DNA of 64,000 nt from Collinsella tanakaei (GTDB lineage: Bacteria; Actinomycetota; Coriobacteriia; Coriobacteriales; Coriobacteriaceae). The position numbers were made by a program, and so were the translations under genes. Location: the NCBI RefSeq assembly GCF_021531055.1, contig NZ_JADYTL010000003.1, positions 62,001-126,000 of the forward strand, read 5' to 3'. Under the pieces are notes generated by a model that did no database searches, had not been told where the DNA came from, and saw only the letters and a program-made list of their open reading frames with translations. This document shows positions 39,161 to 48,357 of this stretch, in pieces (the stretch's first letter is position 1; every line of letters begins with the position of its first letter).

Positions 39161-39585
39161 CTGCTCTACCTCCCTTATCTGGATGGGATTTGATTGCCCG
39201 CATGCCGTGACCTGCAGGTTATCTGCTGTCGTCGGGTTTTTTCGGGCTTCGACGATTTGAAGATTACGGCGTGGGGAAGCGAGGTTCCTTCCAATTTTGC
39301 AGGCGCTCTCCCGTCACGGCGATGCGCCGGGCGAACGGTGCGACACCACGACGCAGCACCCTGGATATAAAGGGCGCCTTTCGACGCAAAGCATCATCTA
39401 GCTGCGATTATTTGGTATTATTGTCGATGAGGACGGGAGATTCGACATGCACGGGAGCTAAAGATGTGCCGCATGTCGATTCATTGGAAAACAGAATTCC
39501 CCGTACGTCAGGCGACACGCGGCGAACGGTCGACAAGCGCCGGTAAGCGGAGATGCACGATGCGGGCTAGAATGTCGGCGACCGT
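39161..39585. other. Control region between the araC-type gene and ttdA
   Basis: No gene. It has a TCGACATGC-N20-GCATGTCGA dyad (39442-39479), an AT-rich stretch near 39400-39425, and then a GC-rich leader to ttdA. Confidence 0.6.
39442..39479. promoter_or_regulatory. Operator candidate of the ttd cluster
   Basis: TCGACATGC (39442-39450) and GCATGTCGA (39471-39479), perfect 9-bp arms separated by 20 nt, about two helical turns centre to centre plus. A likely site for the adjacent AraC-family regulator, by position only. Confidence 0.45.
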
Positions 39586-40665
39586 TCAGTGCGTTGTAAG
39601 CTCGGCGGCAATCGCCGTCGCCTGCTCGAGCGAGGAGCGCATCTCCTCGAGCGAACGCCGCAAATCGTCCAACGCCTTGTCATCGAAGGGAGTCGTTTTC
39701 CGCGTAACGGCCGCGGCGTCCCCATCCGATCGCCCGGCGATGTATCCCGCCAGCTTCATGCCGACGTATTCATCATCGGCGGAGACGAATACCTGTTTAA
39801 AGACCGTATCGGTCGCTCGATTGTCAGCGGACAGCAACCCGCGGTATTCCGTAGGCGACTTCCCGAAGGTCTTTTTAAACGCGGCATTGAACGCCTTGAG
39901 GTCGGCGAATCCATACTCGGCGGCGATATCGCTCACACGCGCATCGCTCGAGCTCAACGCCGCAGTCGCCGCCGCCAGGCGCACGCGCGTGAGGTAATCC
40001 GAGAAATTGATGCCGAGTTTGTCCTTGAACAATTGGGAGATGTAGCTCGTGTTGTAGCCGGTTTTGCGTGCAAGATCGGCCAAGGTGACGCGACGACGAT
40101 AGTTCCTCTCGATATAAGCGACCAACTTGTTGACCACGTCGTTGCCACCATGGTCGATCCGGAACGTATCGGCGTCTTCGCGCCCGGACCCCTCTGGGAC
40201 GATCGCCGACATCAGGCGATAGAACGATGCGTCGTAGTGAAGACGCGATGCGGGGTCGCTCCGAGCGCTCAGCACCATCAGCTGCGCCAGGCAGCGGCGG
40301 ATGGTCGCCAAACGCGGGTCGGATCGCCGCGCGGGATCGGACACGAGCCGCAGCGACACCATCTCATCGGTACCGAAATACCCACGGAAGAACGCAGGGT
40401 CGATATGGAGGACCATGGCGGTGTTGTCCTGCCTCAAGCCGAGCGTCGCATGGCCCTCATTGGGGTTGATGAGAATCATATCGTCCTCGTCGAGCACGTA
40501 ACGCGCACCGCTCGCGCACAGCTCGACCGAACCCTTCACGACCACCAGCAGCTCGAAATCGGTGTGCCAGTTGTAGTGGTACGAACCGATTCGATATACG
40601 TAGTGCTCGAGCCTGAGATTCGCACTCGCGTTCTCGTAGCGATAATGAAGCTGTCCGTCCTGCAT
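39586..40665 (-). CDS. AraC-family transcriptional regulator
   Basis: 359 residues. An N-terminal cupin-like domain (about 30-90: HYNWHTDFELLVVVKGSVEL, INPNEGHATLGL) probably binds the inducer, and the AraC double HTH spans about 177-278 (RVTLADLARKTGYNTSYISQLFK, DIAAEYGFADLKAFNAAFKKTFG, PTEYR). An extra C-terminal tail of ~80 residues ends in a charged helix (KALDDLRRSLEEMRSSLEQ), which most AraC proteins lack. ATG 40665 follows GGAGG at 10 nt. The gene lies upstream of ttdA, so it probably activates the tartrate genes; E. coli uses a LysR protein for that instead. Confidence 0.88.
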   Translation of the reverse strand: MQDGQLHYRYENASANLRLEHYVYRIGSYHYNWHTDFELLVVVKGSVELCASGARYVLDEDDMILINPNEGHATLGLRQDNTAMVLHIDPAFFRGYFGTDEMVSLRLVSDPARRSDPRLATIRRCLAQLMVLSARSDPASRLHYDASFYRLMSAIVPEGSGREDADTFRIDHGGNDVVNKLVAYIERNYRRRVTLADLARKTGYNTSYISQLFKDKLGINFSDYLTRVRLAAATAALSSSDARVSDIAAEYGFADLKAFNAAFKKTFGKSPTEYRGLLSADNRATDTVFKQVFVSADDEYVGMKLAGYIAGRSDGDAAAVTRKTTPFDDKALDDLRRSLEEMRSSLEQATAIAAELTTH

Positions 40666-40724
40666 ATCTGCGGCACCTCCCCACCCCTGCATGGTAGCGC
40701 AGCGAAAGGGAACATGGGGACAGC

Positions 40725-40767
40725 GGGAAAATAGGGACAAGAAAATAGGGACAGACACTCTTTTCCC
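40725..40767. repeat. Family B repeat with internal duplication
   Basis: GGGAAAATAGGGACA occurs as a partial unit and again 14 nt later before the TTTTCCC arm; it looks like a slipped or partly duplicated monomer upstream of the araC-type gene. Confidence 0.7.
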
Positions 40768-40782
40768 ATCGACAGGACAAAC

Positions 40783-40848
40783 AGGCCGCCCGGTTCCCGT
40801 GGGAAAATGGGGACAGTCCCCATTTTCCCACGGGAGACCGGGCGGCCT
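40783..40848 (-). terminator. Terminator of lysS with a family B repeat inside its stem-loop
   Basis: Outer stem AGGCCGCCCGGT / ACCGGGCGGCCT (40783-40794, 40837-40848); the loop is itself a palindrome, GGGAAAATGGGGAC-AG-TCCCCATTTTCCC. On the minus strand the structure ends in TGTTTGT. The repeat seems to have been inserted in, or recruited as, a terminator. Confidence 0.75.
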
Positions 40849-40882
40849 GCGTTAGCGTGCGGTATATCGCAGTCGCAGCCTC

Positions 40883-42865
40883 TTAGTACAGCTTGGCGCC
40901 CGCCGGGATGGCGTCGTCGAGCATGAGGAGGTTCAGACGCTCCTCGTCGCCCTCCTGATGGATGGCGCTGATCAGCATGCCGCAGCTCTCGATGCCCATG
41001 AATTTGCGCGGCGGCAGGTTGGTGATGGCCACGCAGGTGCGGCCGACCAGATCCTCGGGCTCGTAGTAGTCGTGGATACCCGACACGATGGTGCGGTCGG
41101 TGCCCGAACCGTCGTCGAGCGTGAACTGCAGGAGCTTCTTGCTCTTGGGCGGCAGCACGCAATCCTTGACCTTGACCACGCGGAAGTCCGAACGGCTGAA
41201 CGTCTCGAAGTCCACGGAGTCGGCGAACAACGGCTCGACGGCGATCTTGGAGAAGTCGATCGTCGGCTTGCGGTTGGGCGCGACGTTGGATGCGGCGGCG
41301 CCGGCGGCCTTAGCATCCTTGGCGCGTGCGGCGGCGGCACCGTTGGCGCTGCCGCGCTCGGGCTTCATGTGCGGGAACAGCAGCACGTCGCGGATGGACG
41401 CCGAATCGGTGAGCAGCATGACCACGCGGTCGATGCCGATGCCGATGCCGCCGGCCGGCGGCATGCCGTACTCGAGCGCGCGCACGTAGTCCTCGTCGTA
41501 CTCCATGGCCTCGTCGTCGCCGCCGGCCTTCTCCTCCATCTGGCGGGCGAAGCGCTCGGCCTGGTCGACGGGATCGTTGAGCTCGGAGAAGGCGTTGGCG
41601 TACTCATGGCCGGCGATCACGAGCTCGAAACGGTGCGTGAGACGCGGATCGTCCTCGAAGCGCTTGGCGAGCGGGCTCACCTCGACCGGATAGTCGCACA
41701 CGAACGTGGGGTTCACGATGGAGTCCTCGCCGCGCTCGTCGTAGATCTCGGCGATGAGCTTGCCGGGGCCCCATTCGGGCTTGACCTCGATGCCGCACTC
41801 CTCGGCGGCGGCGCGCAGCTCGTCGATCGGCGTGTCGAGGTTGAGTTCGCGGCCCATGACCTCCGAGACGATCTCGGTCATGGGGCGGCTCGGCCAGGTG
41901 CCGGACAGGTCGATCACGGTGCCCTGGTACTCGATCTGCTCCGAATCGTTCACCGCGGCGTTGGCGGCCTTGATGACGCCCTCGGCGAGCTCCTTCATGC
42001 CCTCGAGGTCGGAGTAGGCGCGATACGCCTCCATGGTGGTGAACTCGGGGTTGTGCGTCTGGTCCATGCCCTCGTTGCGGAAGATGCGACCCAGCTCGAA
42101 CACGCGCTCGTAGCCGCCCACGAGCAGACGCTTGAGGTGCAGCTCGGTGGCGATGCGCAGGTAGTTTTCCTGGTTGAGCGCGTTGAAGTGCGTGATGAAC
42201 GGCTTGGCCGTGGCGCCGCCCTGGATGGTCTGCAGGATGGGCGTCTCGACCTCCATGTAGCCGTTGTCCTCCATGTAGCGGCGGAAGGCGCTCACGATGC
42301 GGGAACGTTTGGCGAAGGTCTCGCGCACGTCGGCGTTGACGATCAGGTCGACGTAGCGCTGGCGGTAGCGGGTCTCCTTGTCGGACAGGCCGTGGAACTT
42401 CTCGGGCAGCGGGCGGACCGCCTTGGACAGCAGGGTGAGCTTCTTCGGGGCGACGGACAGCTGGCCGCGCTTGGTGCGCACGACGACGCCCTCAGCGCCC
42501 ACGATGTCGCCCAGATCGAGCTCGCCGAGCAGCTCCCAGGCGTCGGCGGGCATATCGTTGATGCGGCAGAACAGCTGGATGTCGCCGGTCGGGTCGCGCA
42601 GGACCACGAACATGATCTTGCCCTGACCGCGCTTGGCGACCACGCGGCCGCCGATCTTCACGACGTCGTCGGTGTCCTCGCCCGCGGGCAGCTCCGCATA
42701 GGCCGCCTCGATGTCGGCGACGTGGTGCTCCACGTCGGAGTGCTCGGGATAGGGGTTCTTGCCCGCCTCGAGCATCGCGGCGCGGTCGGCGAGGCGACGG
42801 GCGCGCTCGTCGTTGAGCGTCGAGGCGGACGCGGCGTCCGTCTGGGCGTTCTGGTTGGCTTCCAT
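40883..42865 (-). CDS. lysS: Lysyl-tRNA synthetase fused to a C-terminal tRNA-binding domain
   Basis: 660 residues. Residues ~65-170 form the OB-fold anticodon domain, and ~180-500 the class II core with motif 2 ([25 protein letters not shown] region) and motif 3 ([14 protein letters not shown]). An Ala/Lys-rich linker leads to ~550-660, an EMAP II/Trbp111-type tRNA-binding domain ([42 protein letters not shown]). That module is usually appended to MetRS or stands alone; LysRS alone is ~490-510 residues. ATG 42865 has GAGGAG at 5 nt. The gene follows greA, with a terminator between them. Confidence 0.95.
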   Translation of the reverse strand: MEANQNAQTDAASASTLNDERARRLADRAAMLEAGKNPYPEHSDVEHHVADIEAAYAELPAGEDTDDVVKIGGRVVAKRGQGKIMFVVLRDPTGDIQLFCRINDMPADAWELLGELDLGDIVGAEGVVVRTKRGQLSVAPKKLTLLSKAVRPLPEKFHGLSDKETRYRQRYVDLIVNADVRETFAKRSRIVSAFRRYMEDNGYMEVETPILQTIQGGATAKPFITHFNALNQENYLRIATELHLKRLLVGGYERVFELGRIFRNEGMDQTHNPEFTTMEAYRAYSDLEGMKELAEGVIKAANAAVNDSEQIEYQGTVIDLSGTWPSRPMTEIVSEVMGRELNLDTPIDELRAAAEECGIEVKPEWGPGKLIAEIYDERGEDSIVNPTFVCDYPVEVSPLAKRFEDDPRLTHRFELVIAGHEYANAFSELNDPVDQAERFARQMEEKAGGDDEAMEYDEDYVRALEYGMPPAGGIGIGIDRVVMLLTDSASIRDVLLFPHMKPERGSANGAAAARAKDAKAAGAAASNVAPNRKPTIDFSKIAVEPLFADSVDFETFSRSDFRVVKVKDCVLPPKSKKLLQFTLDDGSGTDRTIVSGIHDYYEPEDLVGRTCVAITNLPPRKFMGIESCGMLISAIHQEGDEERLNLLMLDDAIPAGAKLY

Positions 42866-42885
42866 GGCTTCTCCTCTACGAAAAA

Positions 42886-42916
42886 CGCTCCCCGAGGCCC
42901 AAGGTCCCAGGGAGCG
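42886..42916 (-). terminator. Terminator between greA and lysS
   Basis: CGCTCCC / GGGAGCG stem followed by TTTTTC on the minus strand; lies between the greA stop and lysS start, so it may also attenuate lysS. Confidence 0.8.
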
Positions 42917-42946
42917 AGCGAACTGCGTGGCGCGGGACCTTATGGC

Positions 42947-43420
42947 CTAGCGCGTGATCTTGGTGATGGTGTAGACGCGGGACTTGCCGGACGGCGTGAT
43001 GACCTCGACGGTCTCGCCCTCGCCGTGACCGATGATGGCACGGCCGACCGGGGACTCGTTGGAGATCTTGTGCTCGAGCGAGTTGGTCTCGGTGGTACCC
43101 ACCAGGGTGACGTCGGTGGCCACACCGTCGCCGTCGACCAGCGACACCGTGCAGCCGATGGAGACGGTCAGGCCGTGGGCACCCGCCTCGACCTCGCGCG
43201 CGTTGGCGAGGATGGCCTGGATCTCGGCGATGCGGGAGGCGTTCTTGGCCTGCTCCTCCTTGGCGGCATCGTACTCGGCGTTCTCGGAAAGGTCGCCGAA
43301 GGCGCGGGCCTCCTTGATGTGCTCGACGATCTCACGGGTCTTCTCGCCCTCGCGCCACTCGAGCTCCTCGACGAGCTTCTGGCGGCCCTCAGCTGTCAGT
43401 ACGATCTCGCTTGCATCCAT
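42947..43420 (-). CDS. greA: Transcript cleavage factor GreA
   Basis: 157 residues, the normal size. The N-terminal coiled coil carries LTAEGRQKLVEELEWREGEK and the acidic tip ARAFGDLSENAEYDAAKEEQ that restarts stalled RNA polymerase by transcript cleavage; the C-terminal FKBP-like domain ends ISNESPVGRAIIGHGEGETVEV. ATG 43420 has AAGGAG at 8 nt; upstream in-frame starts do not. It lies between tatA and lysS. Confidence 0.97.
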   Translation of the reverse strand: MDASEIVLTAEGRQKLVEELEWREGEKTREIVEHIKEARAFGDLSENAEYDAAKEEQAKNASRIAEIQAILANAREVEAGAHGLTVSIGCTVSLVDGDGVATDVTLVGTTETNSLEHKISNESPVGRAIIGHGEGETVEVITPSGKSRVYTITKITR

Positions 43421-43486
43421 GCGTGCTTCTCCTTGCAACGTTTCCGTCATCGGCGCCGCGCGGCGCCGGGTACTCCAAAACACAAA

Positions 43487-43520
43487 ATGACCGGCTCGCC
43501 CCACCGGGGAAGCCGGTCAT
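43487..43520 (-). terminator. Terminator after tatA
   Basis: ATGACCGGCT / AGCCGGTCAT stem followed by TTTTGTG on the minus strand. Confidence 0.8.
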
Positions 43521-43544
43521 CGCTCACCCCGTATCGAGGCGGGA

Positions 43545-43805
43545 CTAGTCCTCGTCGATCGGGCCCTCGTCCTTCTTGGCCTTGGCCTCCTTGGCCTCGG
43601 CGAGCTTGGCCTCGAGCTCGCGGATCTCCTTGTCCTCCTCGGACTCGGGCTCCTCCTCGGACTCGACGTCGTCGGTGGACATGCCCTCGCGGATGTTCTT
43701 CACCGTCTTACCCAACGAAGCACCGAGCTTCGGAAGGTTCTTGGGGCCGAAGATCAGCAGCGCGACGATGAGGATGACAACCCACTCGAAACCCTTAGGG
43801 AACAT
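43545..43805 (-). CDS. tatA: Twin-arginine translocase subunit TatA
   Basis: 86 residues. One N-terminal membrane helix (FEWVVILIVALLIF), the FGPKNLPKLGASLGKTVK hinge and amphipathic helix, then an acidic Glu-rich tail (SEEEPESEEDKEI, AKLAEAKEAKAKK). This is the pore-forming part of the Tat pathway; tatC is not in the window. ATG 43805 follows GGGAGG. TatB is the alternative, but the short length and FGP motif favour TatA. Confidence 0.92.
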   Translation of the reverse strand: MFPKGFEWVVILIVALLIFGPKNLPKLGASLGKTVKNIREGMSTDDVESEEEPESEEDKEIRELEAKLAEAKEAKAKKDEGPIDED

Positions 43806-44059
43806 ACTTTTCCTCCCATGTTACATGGCAAACTCGACGGGAAGCACCGGCCGCGGGCGGCCCGCGGGGCGCATTCCAGCTCGAACGAGTATACAACGCC
43901 GATTCGGTACGGACAACATCGCCATATTATACACGCGAGTTTCGCGGGTCGGCATCGCGAACATGGGGCGAAACGGACGGGTCCCATGCCCGATCCGCTC
44001 CGCCCCGTCCCGTTCGGCTGCATAACGTGACCGAACGGAATCGCTGTCTCAGACGGCCG

Positions 44060-45520
44060 CTACAGGAACAGCATCAGCACCGTCAGCACCGCGGCGGTCA
44101 CGACGGTGAGCGCCACGAAGAACTTGAGCGTGAGCTTGAGGAAGCTCGTGTAGCTCGTATGCGCGAGCTCCAGACCGGACACGATGACGCCGTTGGTCGG
44201 CGTGATCATGGCCACCACGCCGTGCGCCGCCACGTAGATCATGATCATGATCTCGGGCGAGAAATGCAGGCTGTCGGCCAGCGGGCCCATGATAGGCATG
44301 GAGACCGTCGCCATGCCGGAGCTCGACGGGATGAGGAACGACAGCACGAAGTACAACGCGTAGCTCGCCGGGGCGAAGACCACGGCGGACACGCCGGCCA
44401 GCGCGCTCGCGGCGGCGTTGAGCACGAACACGTCCAAGCCGGTCTCGGACATGAGCACCGAGATGGCGCGCGCCACGGCGATCACGAGCGCCGTCGAGAT
44501 CATGGTCGAGGCGCCGTCGATGAAGGTGTTGACGATCTCCTTCTCGGACAAGCCGCCCACGATGCCGATCACGATGGAGATCACGAAGAACCAGATACCG
44601 CATTCGGTGAAGTACCACTGGCCGAGCGGCAAGCCGGTGAGCACGGCGCTCCACGCGGTGCTCGGGTCGTCGGCGGTCCCGCCGATGGCGAACACGCCGA
44701 TCCCGAAGCTCTCCCACGGGATGAACGACACGATCATGACCACGAAGGACAGGGCGAACAGCACGAGCACGAACTTCTGCTTGGCGGTGAGCGTGGCGCC
44801 CGCGAGGTCGGAGGCGTGCTCGGAGCCCTCCGCATACGCCGCATCCATGCGCGCGAGCTCCTCGGAGGTCATCGCGGAGGCGGCGCGGTCGGCCTTGACC
44901 TTTTTGGCATAGCGCATGACGAACACGATGCCCATGGCCTCGGCGATCACGAACAGCAAAAAGCCGACGCCGATGTTGATGCCCTGGTTGACCTCGATGC
45001 CCATGTCGGTGAGCGCGGCCGACGCGATGGCGACCGAGAACGGGTTCACCGTGGAGCCGAGCGTGCCCAGGCCGGCACCCATGAGGATGACGAGCGCACC
45101 GACCATCGAGTCGAAGCCCATGGCGTAGGTCACCGACGCGAGCAGGATGTAGAAGGGAATGGTCTCCTCCATCATGCCGTACGTGGACCCGCAGATGCCG
45201 AACGCCAGCATGAGCACCGGGATGAGCAGCGTGTCGCGATCGCCCAGCTTGCGCACGAGCGTGGCGATACCCGCGTCGAGCGCACCGGTCTTGTTGACCA
45301 TAGCCAAAAAGCCACCGAGCACGATCACGAACAGGCACACGTCGATCGCGTTCTTGAAGCCCGCGAACGGCGCCTGCATGACCTGCGCGAGCGTGGCGCC
45401 CGTCACGTCGGGCGTGAACGCCGCGACGACCCACGTGCACAGCGCCACGAACACAAGGCAGCCGAACAGGATGGTAAACGACGTGGGCATGCCCCGTTTC
45501 TTCTTCGCTTTCTCCGCCAT
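44060..45520 (-). CDS. YfcC/DcuC-like carboxylate or amino-acid carrier
   Basis: 486 residues with about 12 membrane helices. Matches the C4-dicarboxylate anaerobic carrier-like (YfcC) family: GGFLAMVNKTGALDAGIATL, GSTYGMMEETIPFYILL, GAGLGTLGSTVNPFSVAIAS, SFLIPSSSGMATVSMPIMGPL and ITPTNGVIVSGLELAHTSY. ATG 45520 follows GGGAGG at 6 nt. It lies 120 nt after an M20 amidohydrolase on the same strand, so import of an N-acyl or peptide-like substrate followed by hydrolysis is plausible, but inferred. Confidence 0.85.
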   Translation of the reverse strand: MAEKAKKKRGMPTSFTILFGCLVFVALCTWVVAAFTPDVTGATLAQVMQAPFAGFKNAIDVCLFVIVLGGFLAMVNKTGALDAGIATLVRKLGDRDTLLIPVLMLAFGICGSTYGMMEETIPFYILLASVTYAMGFDSMVGALVILMGAGLGTLGSTVNPFSVAIASAALTDMGIEVNQGINIGVGFLLFVIAEAMGIVFVMRYAKKVKADRAASAMTSEELARMDAAYAEGSEHASDLAGATLTAKQKFVLVLFALSFVVMIVSFIPWESFGIGVFAIGGTADDPSTAWSAVLTGLPLGQWYFTECGIWFFVISIVIGIVGGLSEKEIVNTFIDGASTMISTALVIAVARAISVLMSETGLDVFVLNAAASALAGVSAVVFAPASYALYFVLSFLIPSSSGMATVSMPIMGPLADSLHFSPEIMIMIYVAAHGVVAMITPTNGVIVSGLELAHTSYTSFLKLTLKFFVALTVVTAAVLTVLMLFL

Positions 45521-45640
45521 AAGGTTCCTCCCTCTTTAAAGGGGACGTGCCACGTGCGGGCAAGATGCCCGCGACGGACGCGTCCCGAAACTCGGACGTG
45601 GTGGCCGGCGCCGCATCGCCTTGGCATCGGCGGTAGCGAT

Positions 45641-46837
45641 CTACTCGGTGCGATGCGAGAGGTACTCAATCGCGCTGTTGGCGAGTAACGCCGCGCCCTT
45701 CCAGAAGACCGACTCGTCGAAGTCGACGTTCGGATGGTGCATGCCGCAGCCCTCGTGGCCGGGCAGCGTGCCCGTGCCCAGGATGAAGTACGTCGTGGGC
45801 ACGACCTGCGACAGGATCGCCAGGTCGTCGGTGCCCGAGAACGGCTTGGCAAGCGTCTGCACCGGCTCGCCGAACAGCTCGTCGGCGTATCCGGACAGCT
45901 CACAGGTAAGCTCGGGATCGTTGTAGGTGTTGGGCACGCCGCGCAGGAAGCGCACGGTCGCCTCGCCGCCGAAGGCGTCCGCGATGCCCGCGACCATGCG
46001 CTCGGCATGCTCCTTGAAGCCCTGACGGACCTCGGCGTCCTGCGTGCGCAGCGTGCCGAGCATATGCGCCGTCTCGGGCAGGACGTTGGCGGCGCGGCCG
46101 GCCTCGATCTTGCCGAAGGTGGCCACGCAGACCTGCGTGGGGTCGACCTCGCGGGCGATGAGGTTCTGGAAGCCCTCGTATATATGGCAGGCGATGTTGA
46201 TGGGATCGATGCCCATATGGGGCGTGGAACCGTGTGCACCCTTGCCGGTGATCTCGACGTCGATGTCGTCGATGGACGAGAAGATCGTGCCCTCGCGCGT
46301 GTACAGCGCGCCGCTCTCAAAATCGATCGCCTGGACGTGCAGGGCGGTTACGGCATCGACGTGCGAGTTCTCGAGCACGCCGCCGGCGAGCACCGCGTCG
46401 CCGCCGCAGATGTCCACCGGCGCGCAGCCCTCCTCGTCGGGCTGGAACAGCAGCTTGACGCAACCCTTGAGCTCCGCCTCGTGATCTTTGAGGATACGCG
46501 CGGCGCCGAGCAGCATGGCGGCATGCGTGTCGTGACCGCACGCGTGCATGTTGCCGTTGTCGGATGCGAAGGGCAGGCCCGTCTCCTCCTCGACGGGTAG
46601 CGCGTCGTAGTCGGCACGCAGTAGGATGCACGGACCGCTCGCCGGGTCGCCGACCTGGGTGAGCAGGCCACCATCGCACGGGACGCTCACCTCGTAGCCC
46701 ATGGCTTCCAGACGCTCGCGGACATAGGTCTGGGTTTGGGGCAGGTCGAAACCGATCTCCGGATGCCTGTGCAGCCAGCGTCGGTCCTCGACGATCGTCT
46801 CCTGTAGGGCTTTCGCCTCGTCGATGATGGTCTTCAT
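45641..46837 (-). CDS. M20-family amidohydrolase
   Basis: 398 residues. It shows HRHPEIGFDLPQTQTYV, RADYDALPVEEETGLPF, the metal-binding HACGHDTHAAM and QPDEEG, and a dimerisation insert (about 180-290, KGAHGSTPHMGIDP). These are typical of the M20D aminoacylase/hippurate hydrolase/IAA-amino-acid hydrolase type. ATG 46837. It forms a pair with the YfcC-like carrier downstream. The exact substrate (N-acyl amino acid, N-acetyl-diaminopimelate or aminobenzoyl-glutamate) cannot be told. Confidence 0.88.
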   Translation of the reverse strand: MKTIIDEAKALQETIVEDRRWLHRHPEIGFDLPQTQTYVRERLEAMGYEVSVPCDGGLLTQVGDPASGPCILLRADYDALPVEEETGLPFASDNGNMHACGHDTHAAMLLGAARILKDHEAELKGCVKLLFQPDEEGCAPVDICGGDAVLAGGVLENSHVDAVTALHVQAIDFESGALYTREGTIFSSIDDIDVEITGKGAHGSTPHMGIDPINIACHIYEGFQNLIAREVDPTQVCVATFGKIEAGRAANVLPETAHMLGTLRTQDAEVRQGFKEHAERMVAGIADAFGGEATVRFLRGVPNTYNDPELTCELSGYADELFGEPVQTLAKPFSGTDDLAILSQVVPTTYFILGTGTLPGHEGCGMHHPNVDFDESVFWKGAALLANSAIEYLSHRTE

Positions 46838-47303
46838 GGTTCACGCTCCCATCGTGTCGCGGTGTGACGGCTCGATTCGTACACGGTACTATGGTAGAGC
46901 AAAACGCGTGGGGCGGCGGCCTTCTGCTTCACACCGTTTCGGTATGCCAAGGGGATCCTCTTGCCCGGGCGCGCGGCGCAAAAGGGCGATTCCCACGGCC
47001 TCCGCGGCGATTCGGACCGCATTGTGAGGAACGCAGCCACCCCTTTAGGGCAATTTGTTCAGATATGAAGGTTTCGGCCCTGTGCGGACCCTTAAAACAC
47101 TGTCGTTTTGACCGTCTTGCGGCTTCTCAGCGAACTCTGCCGACTCGCTATCCAGAGTGCACAAAACAAGCTATTGCTAAGTTAGCTTTTTTCTCAAGCC
47201 AAATCAGTTGCCGACCTTCATATCTGAACAAATTGCCCACCTTGCCCCGCGCGTGGGCCCATGTGCAAGAGCGTCAGACGTGATTCCTCGCGCTACATAG
47301 CAA
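46838..47303. other. Intergenic region with a MITE-like element
   Basis: No supported gene. It contains the M20 promoter region, then the 191-bp terminal-inverted-repeat element (47048-47238), then a short spacer to the tRNA-Pro terminator. Confidence 0.65.
47048..47238. mobile_element. 191-bp element with 25-bp terminal inverted repeats
   Basis: Left end GGGCAATTTGTTCAGATATG plus AAGGT (47048-47072); the right end (47214-47238) is its perfect reverse complement. The interior of ~141 bp has no open frame of note and is AT-richer than the genome. The same end sequence recurs at 63974-63998. It fits a MITE or a small non-autonomous IS derivative; I see no clear target-site duplication and the parent IS is not in the window. 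A structured small RNA is the alternative. Confidence 0.65.
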
Positions 47304-47336
47304 AACAGGCCAGTGCGGAAGCCGCACTGGCCTGTT
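47304..47336 (-). terminator. Terminator after tRNA-Pro
   Basis: Perfect 15-bp stem AACAGGCCAGTGCGG / CCGCACTGGCCTGTT with a 3-nt loop, followed by TTG on the minus strand. Confidence 0.85.
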
Positions 47337-47345
47337 CACATTCAC

Positions 47346-47422
47346 TGGTCGGGTTGACTGGATTTGAACCAGCGACCCCCGCGTCCCGAACGCGGTGCTC
47401 TACCAAACTGAGCCACAACCCG
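47346..47422 (-). tRNA. tRNA-Pro (CGG)
   Basis: CGGGTTG / CAACCCG acceptor stem, anticodon loop TTCGGGA, T-arm GGTTCAAATCC, encoded CCA. Confidence 0.96.
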
Positions 47423-47459
47423 AAAGCTCGATTATCCTAACACACTCCGCGCGCGAAAG

Positions 47460-48356
47460 CTAGCACACAGTTACCTTCGGTCCCGACTTCTCCATCTTTG
47501 TCGCGCAGGACCACCAATCGTGTCGGTCGCGCGCCTGGCACGCGATACGTTCGGCATCCTCGCGGGTCTCGCAGATGGCAAAGACCGTCGCGCCCGAACC
47601 GGACACCTCCGCTGCGCGCACGCCGGGCAGTCCGCGCAGCCATGAGCGGATCTCACCGATGACGGGCAGGATCTCGATCGCAACGGGGGCAAGGTTGTTG
47701 AAAACACCGGCGACGATCGCATCCCGATCGCGCGAACGCATCGCATCGAGCATGCGCGGCAGGTCGCCGAGCTGCTGCGGCGTGGCATCGAACGTGCGGT
47801 AGGCCTCGACCGTGGACACTCCCCCACTCCGAGGCTTGACGAGCACCACGGGAAGCTCCCCTGCAGGTTCGAACACCTCGACGAGCTCATCGCCGGCACC
47901 GGCGAGGTAGGCGGGCGGGCCGTACAGGAAAAACGGGACATCCGCGCCGATGCCGCGGGCGACATCGACGACGCGCGGGTCGGTACGCTCGACATCCCAA
48001 TACGCGCAGATGCCCGCGATCGCCGCGGCGGCATCGCCGGAAGGTCCGCCAAGGCCGCTTTGCAGCGGGATGTTCTTCTCCACGGTGATCGCGAAATCCA
48101 CCGCGCGCCCGAATGCCTCGCCCATGGCGAGCGCGGCGCGGTACACGCTGTGGCGCTCCATGGGAATGCCGGCATCCGGCACGGTCGTCACCTCGAGCGC
48201 ACCGGAGGGCGTGAACGTCAAGGTATCCGCCAGGTCGAGCGCCGTCATGACGGTATCGACCCGGTGGTAGCCGCGCGCATCCTTTACGGTATGGATACCC
48301 AGGTACAGGTTGACCTTGGCGGGCGCGGTCACCTGCAGGCGCGCGGCGCGATCCAT
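47460..48356 (-). CDS. ispE: 4-diphosphocytidyl-2-C-methyl-D-erythritol kinase
   Basis: 298 residues of the GHMP kinase superfamily. It phosphorylates CDP-methylerythritol in the MEP pathway. TAPAKVNLYLGIHTVKDARGYHRVDT at the N-terminus, the ATP-binding PLQSGLGGPSGDAAAAIAG and the C-terminal AAEVSGSGATVFAICET are diagnostic. ATG 48356 lies 1 nt after the veg stop with GAGGAG upstream, so veg and ispE are one unit. Confidence 0.96.
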   Translation of the reverse strand: MDRAARLQVTAPAKVNLYLGIHTVKDARGYHRVDTVMTALDLADTLTFTPSGALEVTTVPDAGIPMERHSVYRAALAMGEAFGRAVDFAITVEKNIPLQSGLGGPSGDAAAAIAGICAYWDVERTDPRVVDVARGIGADVPFFLYGPPAYLAGAGDELVEVFEPAGELPVVLVKPRSGGVSTVEAYRTFDATPQQLGDLPRMLDAMRSRDRDAIVAGVFNNLAPVAIEILPVIGEIRSWLRGLPGVRAAEVSGSGATVFAICETREDAERIACQARDRHDWWSCATKMEKSGPKVTVC

Positions 48357-48357
48357 A

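Noticed and set aside
47048-47238. Complete insertion sequence
   Set aside because: Only 191 bp long with no transposase frame, so called MITE-like instead.
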